A stretch of DNA of 21,197 bases from Chara braunii. Taxonomy: Eukaryota > Streptophyta > Charophyceae > Charales > Characeae. Position numbers and translations under genes: made by a program. The stretch is from positions 447,479 to 468,675 of the forward strand of contig BFEA01000174.1 of NCBI GenBank assembly GCA_003427395.1, in the 5' to 3' direction. The notes under the pieces are model-generated. The model saw only the letters and a program-made list of their open reading frames with translations, was not told the origin of the DNA and ran no database searches. Shown one piece after another: positions 1 through 7,514 of this stretch. Positions within the stretch are counted from its first letter, which is position 1. Every line of letters starts with the position of its first letter.

Positions 1-600
1 CTGGCGTTAAATAGTAAAACATTCAACAAAATTACTCGTCGGAAAGCACTGGCGGGGGACAAAGGAGCCATGTATGCCGCCTTGGCTCTGTTGACGGCAA
101 AACCAAGGGGGATAGCCTTGTCAGGCCCTCAACCCCTCGGTCTCCTCACGCTGCTTCAAATACTCCCGCGTTGCCGCCTGTTGGCTTCCACCCCCGAGTC
201 TCCTAGTTGACAATCCGACACCATAACCAATAATGCTAGACAAAAGCTGGTTCTAACACAGGCGGACACCTAAATAGGCGGTTACTGCGCAACACGTAGA
301 TTTACCTGAACGTCTTCAAATTGACATTGTTACCAACGTCGTCCTCCGTACGTACGCACAAGTCAAAGCAAATGCATCAATCAACAGGACCTAATCTTTT
401 TAATCATAGTTTAATAAGAAATAAAGATTTGGCCGGCGACCAGCGCTGACTTTCACAATCATCAAAGGGGAAACAGATCACGCGCGCCTTATGTTTGCGC
501 TCCCACCCGCTCTCTTACTCTAGTCAATCATTCAGTTAATCGTAAACTACAGGCACAGCCGTATACCCAAACTTTAAACTAACCTATTTTCTATCACCTG
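1..600. other. No gene recognised
   Basis: I see no feature here that I can name. On the minus strand a short open stretch around 120-190 encodes a charged, glutamate- and arginine-rich tail (REYLKQREETEGLRA then stop), which resembles the coiled-coil stretches of retroelement gag proteins, but it is too short to assign. Base composition is mixed and there are no long homopolymers. It may be flank or very old element debris. Confidence 0.4.
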
Positions 601-615
601 CGAAAACCAGGGCGG

Positions 616-818
616 ATACCCTGGTAAGGGTATTCGCACCGACATCGCGAGGACCAGTTTATGTCTGAGATCATGCGCAGACTCGAGGCGAAGGACAAGG
701 TGACTTCTGCCAATTTGAGTCGGTCGATGGGCTGCTGTTCCTTGAGAAGGCAGGGAATAAACGTTTGTGTGTGCCAGATAGAGAGTCTTTGCGTTGTCAA
801 ATACCCTGACAAGGGTAT
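616..818. repeat. Pair of 18-bp hairpins flanking the pol fragment
   Basis: Two copies of ATACCCT-nn-AAGGGTAT-type palindromes lie at 616-633 (ATACCC TGGTAA GGGTAT) and 801-818 (ATACCC TGACAA GGGTAT). They differ at two loop bases only. The first extends outward to 10-bp arms with one mismatch; the second extends to at least 8-bp arms. The pol fragment fills the space between them. This is seen directly; whether they are terminal repeats of something mobile is unknown. Confidence 0.65.
640..797 (+). pseudogene. Ty3/gypsy pol fragment (RNase H-integrase spacer)
   Basis: This is a remnant of the pol polyprotein between RNase H and the integrase zinc-binding domain. Translation reads QFMSEIMRRLEAKDK in one frame up to about 705. 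From about 707 the next frame reads DGLLFLEKAGNKRLCVP followed by DRESLR. The same segment occurs in element A of this window at about 10100-10220 (CKLEAKD, then LFLEKAGFKRLCVP and SESL after a frame change), where it leads straight into the integrase HHCC domain. Here the homology stops at about 797 and no integrase follows. The fragment carries one internal frameshift. It is bounded on both sides by near-identical 18-bp hairpins. The assignment rests on this internal comparison and on knowledge of the LCVP block that precedes integrase in plant gypsy elements. Confidence 0.8.
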
Positions 819-1261
819 TTGCTGGGAATTTTAAACGTTGGACGCTGTCTGACTCTTTCGTTGAAGTAAAGAACTTGATGAGACTAGCATTTGCCGAAAG
901 TTCATTCACACTAACCTATGACTGAAAGATTGAAAGTTTTTGAACTTTAGTCTAAACACTTGTGGCGTCCGAGAGTGACGACAGTAAGCGGTTGTGCTTC
1001 GTTTTTGTCAAAGTCGTAGAGGCGCAAGGACATGGGAACGCTAAAGCTAGACCTATTCTACCTAAAATAATGAGTAGGCTAAAAGGAATGGACACGCCGG
1101 GTATAGGATGCAACGCGGGAGAGAAGGGTTACCAATTTTTTTGGGCTGGGAGATTTAACTCCATGCCGGGGGCCTTGCGGGCCGCCGGGGTGAATTTCAG
1201 TCGGTTAGGTAGTGGGGCGCCAACTTTAGCAAGGCGAGGCAAGCCTACTAAAGGGCTGCTT
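819..1261. other. No gene recognised
   Basis: An open frame runs on the + strand from about 962 to 1276 (104 codons), but it begins at GTG, has no homology I recognise, and ends inside the inverted repeat at 1262. I take it to be a chance opening. I see no other structure. Confidence 0.4.
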
Positions 1262-1347
1262 GAGCTAGCCCAGTAGGTTACAACATATGGCTTATACCCG
1301 ACAGACGCCGGGATCGAATCAGAGAGACTGCGCTACTGGGCTAGCTC
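1262..1347 (-). repeat. 15-bp inverted repeat with tRNA-like core
   Basis: Perfect 15-bp arms (GAGCTAGCCCAGTAG at 1262-1276 and its complement at 1333-1347) enclose a 56-nt loop. Read on the minus strand the unit has TAGCGCAGT, similar to a tRNA A box, and further on TTCGATCCC, similar to a B box, though only about 15 nt apart, which is too close for a tRNA. The core also holds a small CCCG/CGGG hairpin. It may be a deleted tRNA-derived repeat or a foldback element. Only the palindrome itself is certain. Confidence 0.5.
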
Positions 1348-1503
1348 CTTTTGGAGCTGGCCACTTAGGATGCTGTCGACGCGGTCGATTCCTCGATTAC
1401 GAAGATCGCGCGACCGAGATCGGCCGCACTGATTGACATGGCCCTGCACGAAGATGACATGCATAAATCAGAAGAAGAAAAAAAAAAAACCTTCAATTTT
1501 TTT

Positions 1504-1598
1504 TCGAATCCGTTGGGATTCGAACTCAGTCCTGTATTACAGATTCCGTGGCTGAAAAGCCACGTGAAGAAGTGTCCATTGGCCTAAGCCAACGAAAA
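1504..1598 (-). other. Three-hairpin, tRNA-like unit between T and A tracts
   Basis: Three consecutive perfect hairpins with 4-nt loops: 8-bp arms at 1504-1511/1516-1523 (loop GTTG), 7-bp arms at 1547-1553/1558-1564 (loop GAAA), and TTGGC/GCCAA at about 1580-1593. On the minus strand the order is TGGCTTAGG (A-box-like), a hairpin, then GTTCGAATCC (a good match to the pol III B box), about 65 nt apart. It does not fold as a proper tRNA: the middle stem has no 7-nt anticodon loop and the T-stem pairs poorly. A T tract (1497-1504) and an A tract (about 1607-1624) border it. A tRNA-derived SINE or decayed tRNA is plausible, and a structured RNA of another kind is possible. Confidence 0.35.
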
Positions 1599-1729
1599 AG
1601 ACGAGGGAAAAAAAAAAAAAAAAACTAACTAAACTAAAGACAAAGCGCCATGTGGCACCCTTTGAAGTAACTGGGGACTATAAGTCCCCAGAGTAGTAAC
1701 AGGCGCCCGTCGTGGGCGGCCAGCCGTTT

Positions 1730-1850
1730 TTTTTCTAAGGCAGGTTCTTTTAGTTTTTTTTCTTTTTTTTTTTAATTTTTTTTCTAGATTTCGTTTTAGA
1801 TTTCTTTTTAGATTTTTCTTTTAGATTTTCTTTATATTTTTTCTTTTCGT
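1730..1850. repeat. T-rich tract with ~12-bp imperfect tandem repeat
   Basis: Long T runs at about 1727-1780 are followed at 1781-1848 by about six imperfect units of the form TTTTAGATTTC. The unit length drifts between 11 and 13. No coding potential. Confidence 0.75.
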
Positions 1851-1870
1851 GTTTGACGATTCGATTGAAG

Positions 1871-1898
1871 CACCCGTTCGTTTTGGACGAACGGGGTG
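1871..1898. repeat. Short hairpin
   Basis: CACCCGTTCG at 1871-1880 pairs with CGAACGGGGTG at 1888-1898, with one bulged G and a 7-nt loop. Function unknown. Confidence 0.6.
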
Positions 1899-2103
1899 AA
1901 ACGAAGAGAGAAAAAAAGAAAAAAAAAAGTATGACTGCGCCAGACTGTTTCGTTGATTCGTCAAGGGGCAGGGCACGAACGAATGGATTTGCCACGAAAA
2001 GTGGCTACGTTCCGAGCGTGGGTTTTGGGACCTTGTACTTGAGTTACGAGGGACTCTTTGCTCACGCTTTGGGTGGTTTCCTATGACCGTCGCGACTGTC
2101 GGG

Positions 2104-2105
<2 letters not shown>

Positions 2106-2162
<57 letters not shown>
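2106..2162. repeat. (GA)n microsatellite
   Basis: An uninterrupted GA dinucleotide run of about 28 units. Such tracts are common in plant genomes, often in 5' untranslated regions, but no gene follows here. Confidence 0.97.
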
Positions 2163-2165
<3 letters not shown>

Positions 2166-2277
2166 GTTTGGAGGCTGGACTTCAACGGGGAAGGAAGCAA
2201 CAGCAAAAAGGTAAGTGTCACTTCATTTTTTTTCTTTTGCTTTTTATTGAGGTTTCTTTAGGCCCCCTTTTTTTTGA

Positions 2278-2970
2278 AGGCGTCGTTCTACGCCCGTTTG
2301 ACTGAGCAACAGGCTGCAGAATGACGCTGTACCTAGCGCCATAGGCGCCCAGGTACGGGCGCACGGGGGGGGGAGAAGCCCCAACTGAGCTTGACTCTAA
2401 TTCGGCTCAGTGAAACGATTGGGGTGAGGGGCGGCCGGTCGTTTCAGGCAGCGAGCTACCCCACACCTGAACAGGAAAATGAGGGGGTAGGGGTAGGGAA
2501 AAAAAAAATAAAAGGGGAAAAAAAGGAAACGGCCGCGTATATGGCCGCTGTCGTGGGATAGATGCAGGGGGTGGAAGGTTCTAGCAGGGGGAAAAGACAG
2601 CAACTGTTCATTTCGTGGAGCATGTGGCCTGCGGGGAAGGCCGGATGCTTTCGGGAATTGATGGCTTTGGTTCCCCTAGGGGAAAACCAAGGCACCGGGC
2701 TCCTGGCTGTCGATTTAAATCGAGGGCCAGGAGCACTGACGAATTTTTGTCTGGCTGTGGGCAAAGCAGCTGCCCACAGCCATCAGCTGGCTATAAAAGC
2801 CAGCACTCCATCCAGCCTCACAATTGTGGTAGTGTTGTTGGGCCATTCACTTGAGTGAATGCTGGCTGGCTGCTACTATGGTGGAGGTGCTGCTGGTGGA
2901 GTGGAGGTCTGCAGGGAGTTGGAGGAGGAGAAAGGAGGCAGCCATAGCCACCACTTCAGTGTGTGAAGTG
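2278..2970. repeat. Chain of about twelve short palindromes
   Basis: Consecutive inverted repeats, all seen directly: 2280-2289/2318-2327 (10 bp, one mismatch); 2329-2334/2351-2356 enclosing 2336-2340/2344-2348; 2384-2390/2405-2411; 2411-2418/2439-2446; a palindrome centred on CCCCTAGGGG at 2667-2690; 2699-2707/2726-2734 with inner 2711-2716/2717-2722; 2752-2763/2771-2782 (12 bp perfect); 2786-2792/2798-2804 with a TATA box in the loop; 2819-2828; 2844-2850/2855-2861; 2952-2958/2964-2970. No protein is recognisable across it. With the TATA box this may be the control region (U3) of an LTR. Confidence 0.75.
2792..2799 (+). promoter_or_regulatory. TATA box in a hairpin loop
   Basis: TATAAAAG, a full match to a strong RNA polymerase II TATA box, overlaps the loop of the GCTGGCT/AGCCAGC hairpin. 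A start near 2820-2830 would be expected. No open frame of note follows, so I favour a retroelement LTR promoter over a host gene promoter. GCAGCCATAGCCA follows about 145 bp downstream (from 2938). Confidence 0.5.
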
Positions 2971-3119
2971 CTGGGGAGGTGCTCGCGCTGTCAACGCGCC
3001 GTCGACGACCATTTTCTGTAAGGTGTAGGGGTTATGTTGCACATGGCAACTATAATTGGAGAAGTGTTGGGGAGATGCTGTGTGGTTTTTGCTGCGACGA
3101 TAGTTTTTTGCTGACATAC

Positions 3120-3560
3120 TGCGGGGGCGCTGCAGAATTTTTTTCGGCGGCAGCTATGATTTTTTTTGCCAGCGACGCGGAAGCGCTGCCGGATTTTGCG
3201 GCTGCAGCACTGGGTTTAACGACAGTGGTGCGGAAGCGCTGCCGGATTTTTGCGGCGGCAGCACGGGTTTTAACGCCAGTGGTGCGGAAGCGCTGCCAGT
3301 TTTTCACGGCGGTGGCGGCAATGACATTTTGATGGGGGGGTGCTGCCGAACTAATGGCGTAGTGGCATCAAGTGTTGACCGTTTGGCGGCACGACAATGG
3401 CGATGTTTTTTTGTGAGATTACGCTGCTAAAATTTTGGTACCAGCGGCACTTCAGTGGGAACTGCTGCTAATGTTTTTGGCACGGCGGCGTGGTACTGGT
3501 TTTGACGGCGCGGCGAGTGGCAGTTCCGCGCTTTATTTTTTGTGGTGTGCGGCAACTATG
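3120..3560. repeat. Degenerate ~54-bp minisatellite
   Basis: The best units are 3177-3229 (53 bp) and 3230-3283 (54 bp), with a partial third from 3284. Each starts GCGGAAGCGCTGCC and holds a T run, a GCGGC run and a TTTAACG block. Looser relatives (GCGGC alternating with T runs) continue to about 3560. The unequal unit lengths break any reading frame, so the open frames on both strands are by-products. Confidence 0.7.
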
Positions 3561-5200
3561 GTGGATTCTAATGGGGCCCAGAGGTTGGGTTAACGCCGGT
3601 GCACGTTTGGGATTGTGTGGTAGCGATGCAGGGGTCGGCGGCAAGAAGAGATCGTGGAGTGAGTGCTCCCAGTAGTGACTATTGGAGTTGCAGCGCTTGC
3701 GGTTCGCGCCGGAAACACATCTTTATTTTTTTTAGGCTCGCGGCACATGCGGTTTGGACCAGGGCCACCTTTATTTTTTTTGTGGCGCGCAGTGCAAGCG
3801 GTTTTGAGATTTGAACCATCTAGTATTGCGGCAATGATGTGGGACTGCATTGAGACCATCTGGGACCACTTTGGGACTAGGTGGGACTGGTTGTAGAGAT
3901 CGAAACCGACATGTTGGTGTGGCTATTGTGAATGGACATGGTGATGGGAGGCGGCTTGGTTGGGGAGTATCCTTGGTGGTGAAGGTGCAGTGGGGACTGC
4001 ATTGAGACTGTGTTAGGACGGCATGGTACGTCGGAATGACGTGAGATTTGATCATGGGAGCGCCCTCTTTGAGGGTTATCTCATTCAGACATCTTATTGG
4101 ACCCAACCTTGGTGTGATCGGGCACTTGGTGGAGGATGCGCACTGTGGTTCAGGAGAGAGGCCACAACTTCTGAGTTGTGTGCCGCATAATTTTCTACGA
4201 CGGTCGTTTTCCTTTGATTGATATATTACCCGACTTTCTTAAGTGAGCCGGATCAAACTTCACTCAAAGTCAGTCGGTTGAATGACTCAGACTTTCCTTC
4301 ACACCTGTGAGAACCCACACTTTGCTTGACCTTGTTGTTTTGAACGTTCGAAAGAAAAGGTAGAGAAAGTGGTGCGAGTCATGCATGTGAACGGGAAGGT
4401 CTGACGTGAGTCCTGGATTGTACTGTTTTCTTTTGAATTTATTTTCTATGCATGTTGTGCAGGTGGGTAGATGGATGCATGTGAGAAGGGATCAGTATTG
4501 ATAAAGGAATGATGGGAATATTCACCTTCTTTCTACTTTTACCTGTATGTATGTCAAAAGAAGGATACAGTGAAAAGGGTGAACTGTCGGGTGTCGAAAA
4601 GAAAAATGAAATTCGTGGAAAAAAAAGATGAAGATAAGAAAATAAATTAGGATCTTCACAAGGAACAACCCGTTCTATCCCGAATGACACCTTCTTTCTG
4701 TACCCGTCCAAAGAGATCTAAGTGCTTATCTCTATCTTATTCTTCTTTCGTCCAAGTCAAAACCCAGTCAGAGTATAGGGAAATGTCTACACCTATAATT
4801 AGGGTTCCTTCTCTCTAGGAGGCATCCGGGGCAGGGGTTCGTTGCTTTAGGAGCCGGCCCTGTTATTGGCCCGGAGTGGACCGTTGAACAGGGGAATACC
4901 ATGCTGTATCGCGGTGGAGCCAGCCCAACTTCTGAGATTTGAACGTGTTCGGACGAGGAGGAGGGGTATTCCAGACCACTTTCTAAAGGGTAGGACGTCC
5001 TGTGGTAAAGGTAGACGACTGAATTCAACACCTTCTTTTGGGTGGCCGTCTTAGGCGCCACCACCGTATGGGGAACTGGTGCCAAAAGAAGCCCAACTCA
5101 TGTTCGAATAGTGTCGAAGGAGTGCAAGTAGGCACTACCTTCATGGTAGGACCGTGACACAAGAATTACGGTCCAGGGAGGGAAAGAGAGTTGAGTACAG
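3561..5200. other. No gene recognised; minor repeats
   Basis: I see no protein I can name on either strand. GGGACTGCATTGAGAC occurs twice (about 3841 and 3993) amid several TGGGAC motifs. A perfect 7-bp hairpin (CACAACT/AGTTGTG) lies at 4163-4180. The rest is AT-rich to mixed sequence without coding signatures. The minus-strand opening at 4768-5085 matches nothing I know. Confidence 0.45.
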
Positions 5201-5298
5201 AGTTTGATATATATAAATTTATTCTGACAAAGTCATTATTTTGTCATTCAGATGTCCACAGGAGCAGTGATCCTTCGATTGTTTAGTACGCGAGAGGC

Positions 5299-5468
5299 AG
5301 CAATAGAATGGATAGAAGTGCTGACATGATCACATGCTGGCATGATACGAAAAGGACGCTTGGTCTATAATCCGCTCGAAGTTTTTCGGAACGGGATGGC
5401 AGGTACCAGCTCCATAGAATGGAGGTAGCAATAGAATGGATAGCAGTGCTGACATGATCACGTGCTGG
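5299..5468. repeat. 42-bp direct repeat, 128 bp apart
   Basis: 5299-5340 and 5427-5468 match at 40 of 42 positions (starting AGCAATAGAATGG, ending GTGCTGG or ATGCTGG). GGTACCAGCTC also occurs twice (about 5402 and 5556). The pair lies just inside the primer-binding site of the minus-strand element, so it belongs to the leader or internal region of that element. Confidence 0.8.
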
Positions 5469-5561
5469 GTCCGCTATGGCGGAGTTCTTCTTCTGGTGGC
5501 CACCTCAGCTATGGCGCATCAGGCCCTGTACACGACGACACGCATGGAATAGCGGGTACCA

Positions 5562-5573
5562 GCTCTGATACCA
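5562..5573 (-). other. LTR retroelement primer-binding site
   Basis: On the minus strand this reads TGGTATCAGAGC, the sequence complementary to the 3' end of plant initiator Met-tRNA that primes minus-strand synthesis in many Ty1/copia and Ty3/gypsy elements. One base separates it from a TG/CA LTR edge at 5575, as expected. Confidence 0.8.
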
Positions 5574-5574
5574 A

Positions 5575-6400
5575 TGCAATCAGACTTGCTTTCATTCACA
5601 CTTTTCATGTATGTAAATAGTAGCGCAGCAAACTGGCGACATGCGGCCACTCAAAATTCAGATATATGGCATCCAGATACGAGTTCACTCTGCTATGGCG
5701 ACTCAGCGCCCAAACAACTCACTGTTTACATACACCGGATCATCCTGGATATCCCACACGCGTCACTCTGAACACTCACACCTACACACACACACACACT
5801 TCACACTAACTCTAGCTATGGCGGCTATGGCCGCAACTATCCTATCGCTATGCTACGCTCCTTCTCTCTCGCCCACTTCTGCTCCGGGCTCACTGCAGAC
5901 CTCCTTGCATAAGTCGCTGTGGCAGCGCTTCCGCATGGCTCACGCAGGAATGAATGAATGGCTGGGCGCTGCCTCTTGATTTATACTTCTGAAACTCGTT
6001 GGTCTGCCCTTTGCCATCGGCCCATGGTGCTCACAGTCCCTTGTGGTACTTGCTGGACTGGACAGGGACTGACTGGACCTTACCGCTGACTGAGTGGGGA
6101 CTCACTGCCAACCTACCACCGTCGTACTGCAATCACACTGCAGTTTAGTCCACCACTTGACTCACCACTTGCCCACTTGCCCACTTGCCGACCTTCTAGA
6201 AGGCTACAGCTAGGACTTCTTAACTTCGCTAAGACTTCTATTCGACAGACCTACAGATCGAACCCCTGCTACCTACGAACCTATGACAGCCTAATACACA
6301 GGTCACAGGTTCAACTCTCGGGGTCTACACAGGTACTGTACACAGGTTGGGCAAGGTCTATGGATCGAACCCTGGGGTCTGCGTCTGCTACTGCAAAGAG
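5575..6400 (-). mobile_element. LTR of a minus-strand retroelement; right end uncertain
   Basis: The LTR edge next to the PBS is clear: + strand TG at 5575, which is CA on the minus strand. On the minus strand a TATA box (TATAAATC, + coordinates 5978-5985) lies about 400 bp upstream of that edge, a sensible distance for U3/R/U5. A short CA run lies at about 5783-5800. The outer edge is not identifiable because no partner LTR is in the window. Leftward of the PBS there is no gag or pol, so this is a truncated or non-coding element, or an LTR plus part of its leader. Confidence 0.55.
6247..6400 (-). repeat. Three B-box-like motifs at ~53-bp spacing
   Basis: On the minus strand 6256-6265 reads GGGTTCGATC and 6362-6372 reads GGGTTCGATCC, both good pol III B boxes. 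A weaker relative (GAGTTGAACCT) is at 6307-6317. Surrounding words (GTAGCAG, TAGACC, TGTGTA) recur too. It looks like a diverged tandem repeat of a tRNA-derived segment, but no tRNA folds here. Confidence 0.3.
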
Positions 6401-6763
6401 GTGAAAACCGTTTCAGTTCCAATTGGTGCTCAATTATTATTATTGTTATTTCCATTTCGCATGCATCTGTGCAAGTGATTTATTTTTATTTTGATTAGTT
6501 AAGGTGTTTACGGACAGCTGACACCTGACAAACAGCAATAGATTAGAACTGTCGCAGTCTACCATATCAAGTCCTGTTTATTGTTGTTGTTTGAGAACTG
6601 GTTGTAGGAGTAAGATCATTTGCTTAGTCTGTGTACATGCTATTCACATCATCTCAACAGTTGCCTGGGTTACGTGCCGAATATTTATTTTTGGCAACTC
6701 GGTCGGACACATGCTGCGGTAGATCCAAAGAGGACACCAGTGCAGACAGATCTGCTATAGCTG
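6401..6763 (+). other. Upstream flank or leader of element A
   Basis: AT-rich sequence with TTATTATTATTG and TTGTTGTTGTTT runs and no gene. A possible primer-binding site (TGGCAACTCGGTCGG, from 6692) lies about 70 bp before the gag start, but I cannot match it to a known tRNA and no clear CA LTR end precedes it. This stretch does not resemble the presumed 3' LTR of element A at 11595 onward. Confidence 0.3.
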
Positions 6764-7407
6764 ATGAGCGGAACTAGTAGTGAGGGGGAGGGAGCTGATG
6801 ATAGAAGGTTGACACGCAGGGAGCACAGAATGCACCTGTAGTGTTCCAGGTTCTGTTACCAGGAGACGAGAGGAGATTGCGAGTAGAGAGGAGGGCAGGG
6901 TGTTTGCAAAGGGCTAGCGAAGCAGCAGCAGCAGCAAAGCGCGCATTAGCAATGACTGCTGCAGCAGCAGCTGCTTCACAGACTATACGGACACAAAGCC
7001 TACAGGTCTCATCGTCATCTTCTTCTTCAGGCTAGGCCTCATCCTCTAGTCAGATGGCAGGCTCGCAGTTTGGCCAGCCAAGTCCACCCACTAGGGAGAA
7101 TCTAGAGATCCAAGAGGTAGCGAATCTCCGCCTTCAGTAGCGAATGAGCTCAGAAATGTAGCAACCAGAGAGAGGAAAGCAAGAAATAGAAAAGCTAGGC
7201 TGGAGAGCGGAGACGCTGCTAAGGCTGCATTAAAAGGATTCGACGACTGGACTCTTGATGACACAAGCAAGGTACTCAATGCAGGCATGCTGAGCATGTA
7301 TGAAAACATGGACAGCAAACTGGATAATATCCAGTCGACCCTTGATCAGAAACTGAGGGCCATACTGGGGATGGGAAGACCAGTCCCATCCACAAAAGGC
7401 AAGCCTA
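6764..7407 (+). pseudogene. Element A gag, N-terminal part (broken)
   Basis: The start is the ATG at 6764, which opens MSGTSSEGEGADDRRLTRRE and runs 25 codons to a TAG at 6839. The reading then moves to the next frame: an arginine- and alanine-rich stretch with ALAMTAAAAAASQT and a serine run, then TAG at 7033. Further stops occur near 7138, and by about 7155 a third frame takes over (RLESGDAAKAALKGFDDWT, then MLSMYENMDSKLDNIQ). The protein is mostly charged helix and low-complexity sequence, as in the N-terminal part of many plant gypsy Gags. At least two indels and two nonsense changes are needed to explain it. It is interrupted at 7408 by a miniature transposon. Confidence 0.7.
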
Positions 7408-7512
7408 CCGTCTTCCCCCGAACACAATGCACCCTTATTTTGGCCGTATCTGGCCGGAAATATAGCTTGTATACATTCATTTTTAGGGTGCATTATGTTC
7501 GGGGGAAGACGG
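7408..7512. mobile_element. 105-bp MITE with TA target duplication
   Basis: Terminal inverted repeats of 28 bp (7408-7435 and 7485-7512) match at 27 of 28 positions. They begin CCGTCTTCCCCCGAACA. A TA flanks each end (7406-7407 and 7513-7514). There is no coding capacity. A TA duplication and 28-bp TIRs fit a Tc1/mariner or pogo-type non-autonomous element; the superfamily is inference. It sits inside gag of element A, so it inserted after element A. Confidence 0.85.
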
Positions 7513-7514
7513 TA

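Noticed and set aside
574-909. 111-codon minus-strand frame
   Set aside because: It overlaps the + strand gypsy pol fragment, whose homology is clear, and has no resemblance of its own.
962-1276. 104-codon open frame
   Set aside because: GTG start, no recognisable domain, and it ends within an inverted repeat; likely chance.
1504-1598. Functional tRNA gene on the minus strand
   Set aside because: A- and B-box-like words are present, but the middle stem has no 7-nt anticodon loop and the T-stem and acceptor stem do not pair.
2203-2270. Small intron: AAAAAG/GTAAGT near 2205-2216 and TTTCTTTAG near 2253-2261
   Set aside because: The donor is good and a pyrimidine-rich acceptor follows, but the intron would be only about 50 bp, short for plants, and neither side codes for anything recognisable.
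2979-3332. Repetitive proteins on both strands across the minisatellite
   Set aside because: Unit lengths of 53 and 54 bp do not keep frame; the repeats at protein level only mirror the DNA repeat.
5783-5800. CA run as a notable microsatellite
   Set aside because: Short and common; no sign of function.
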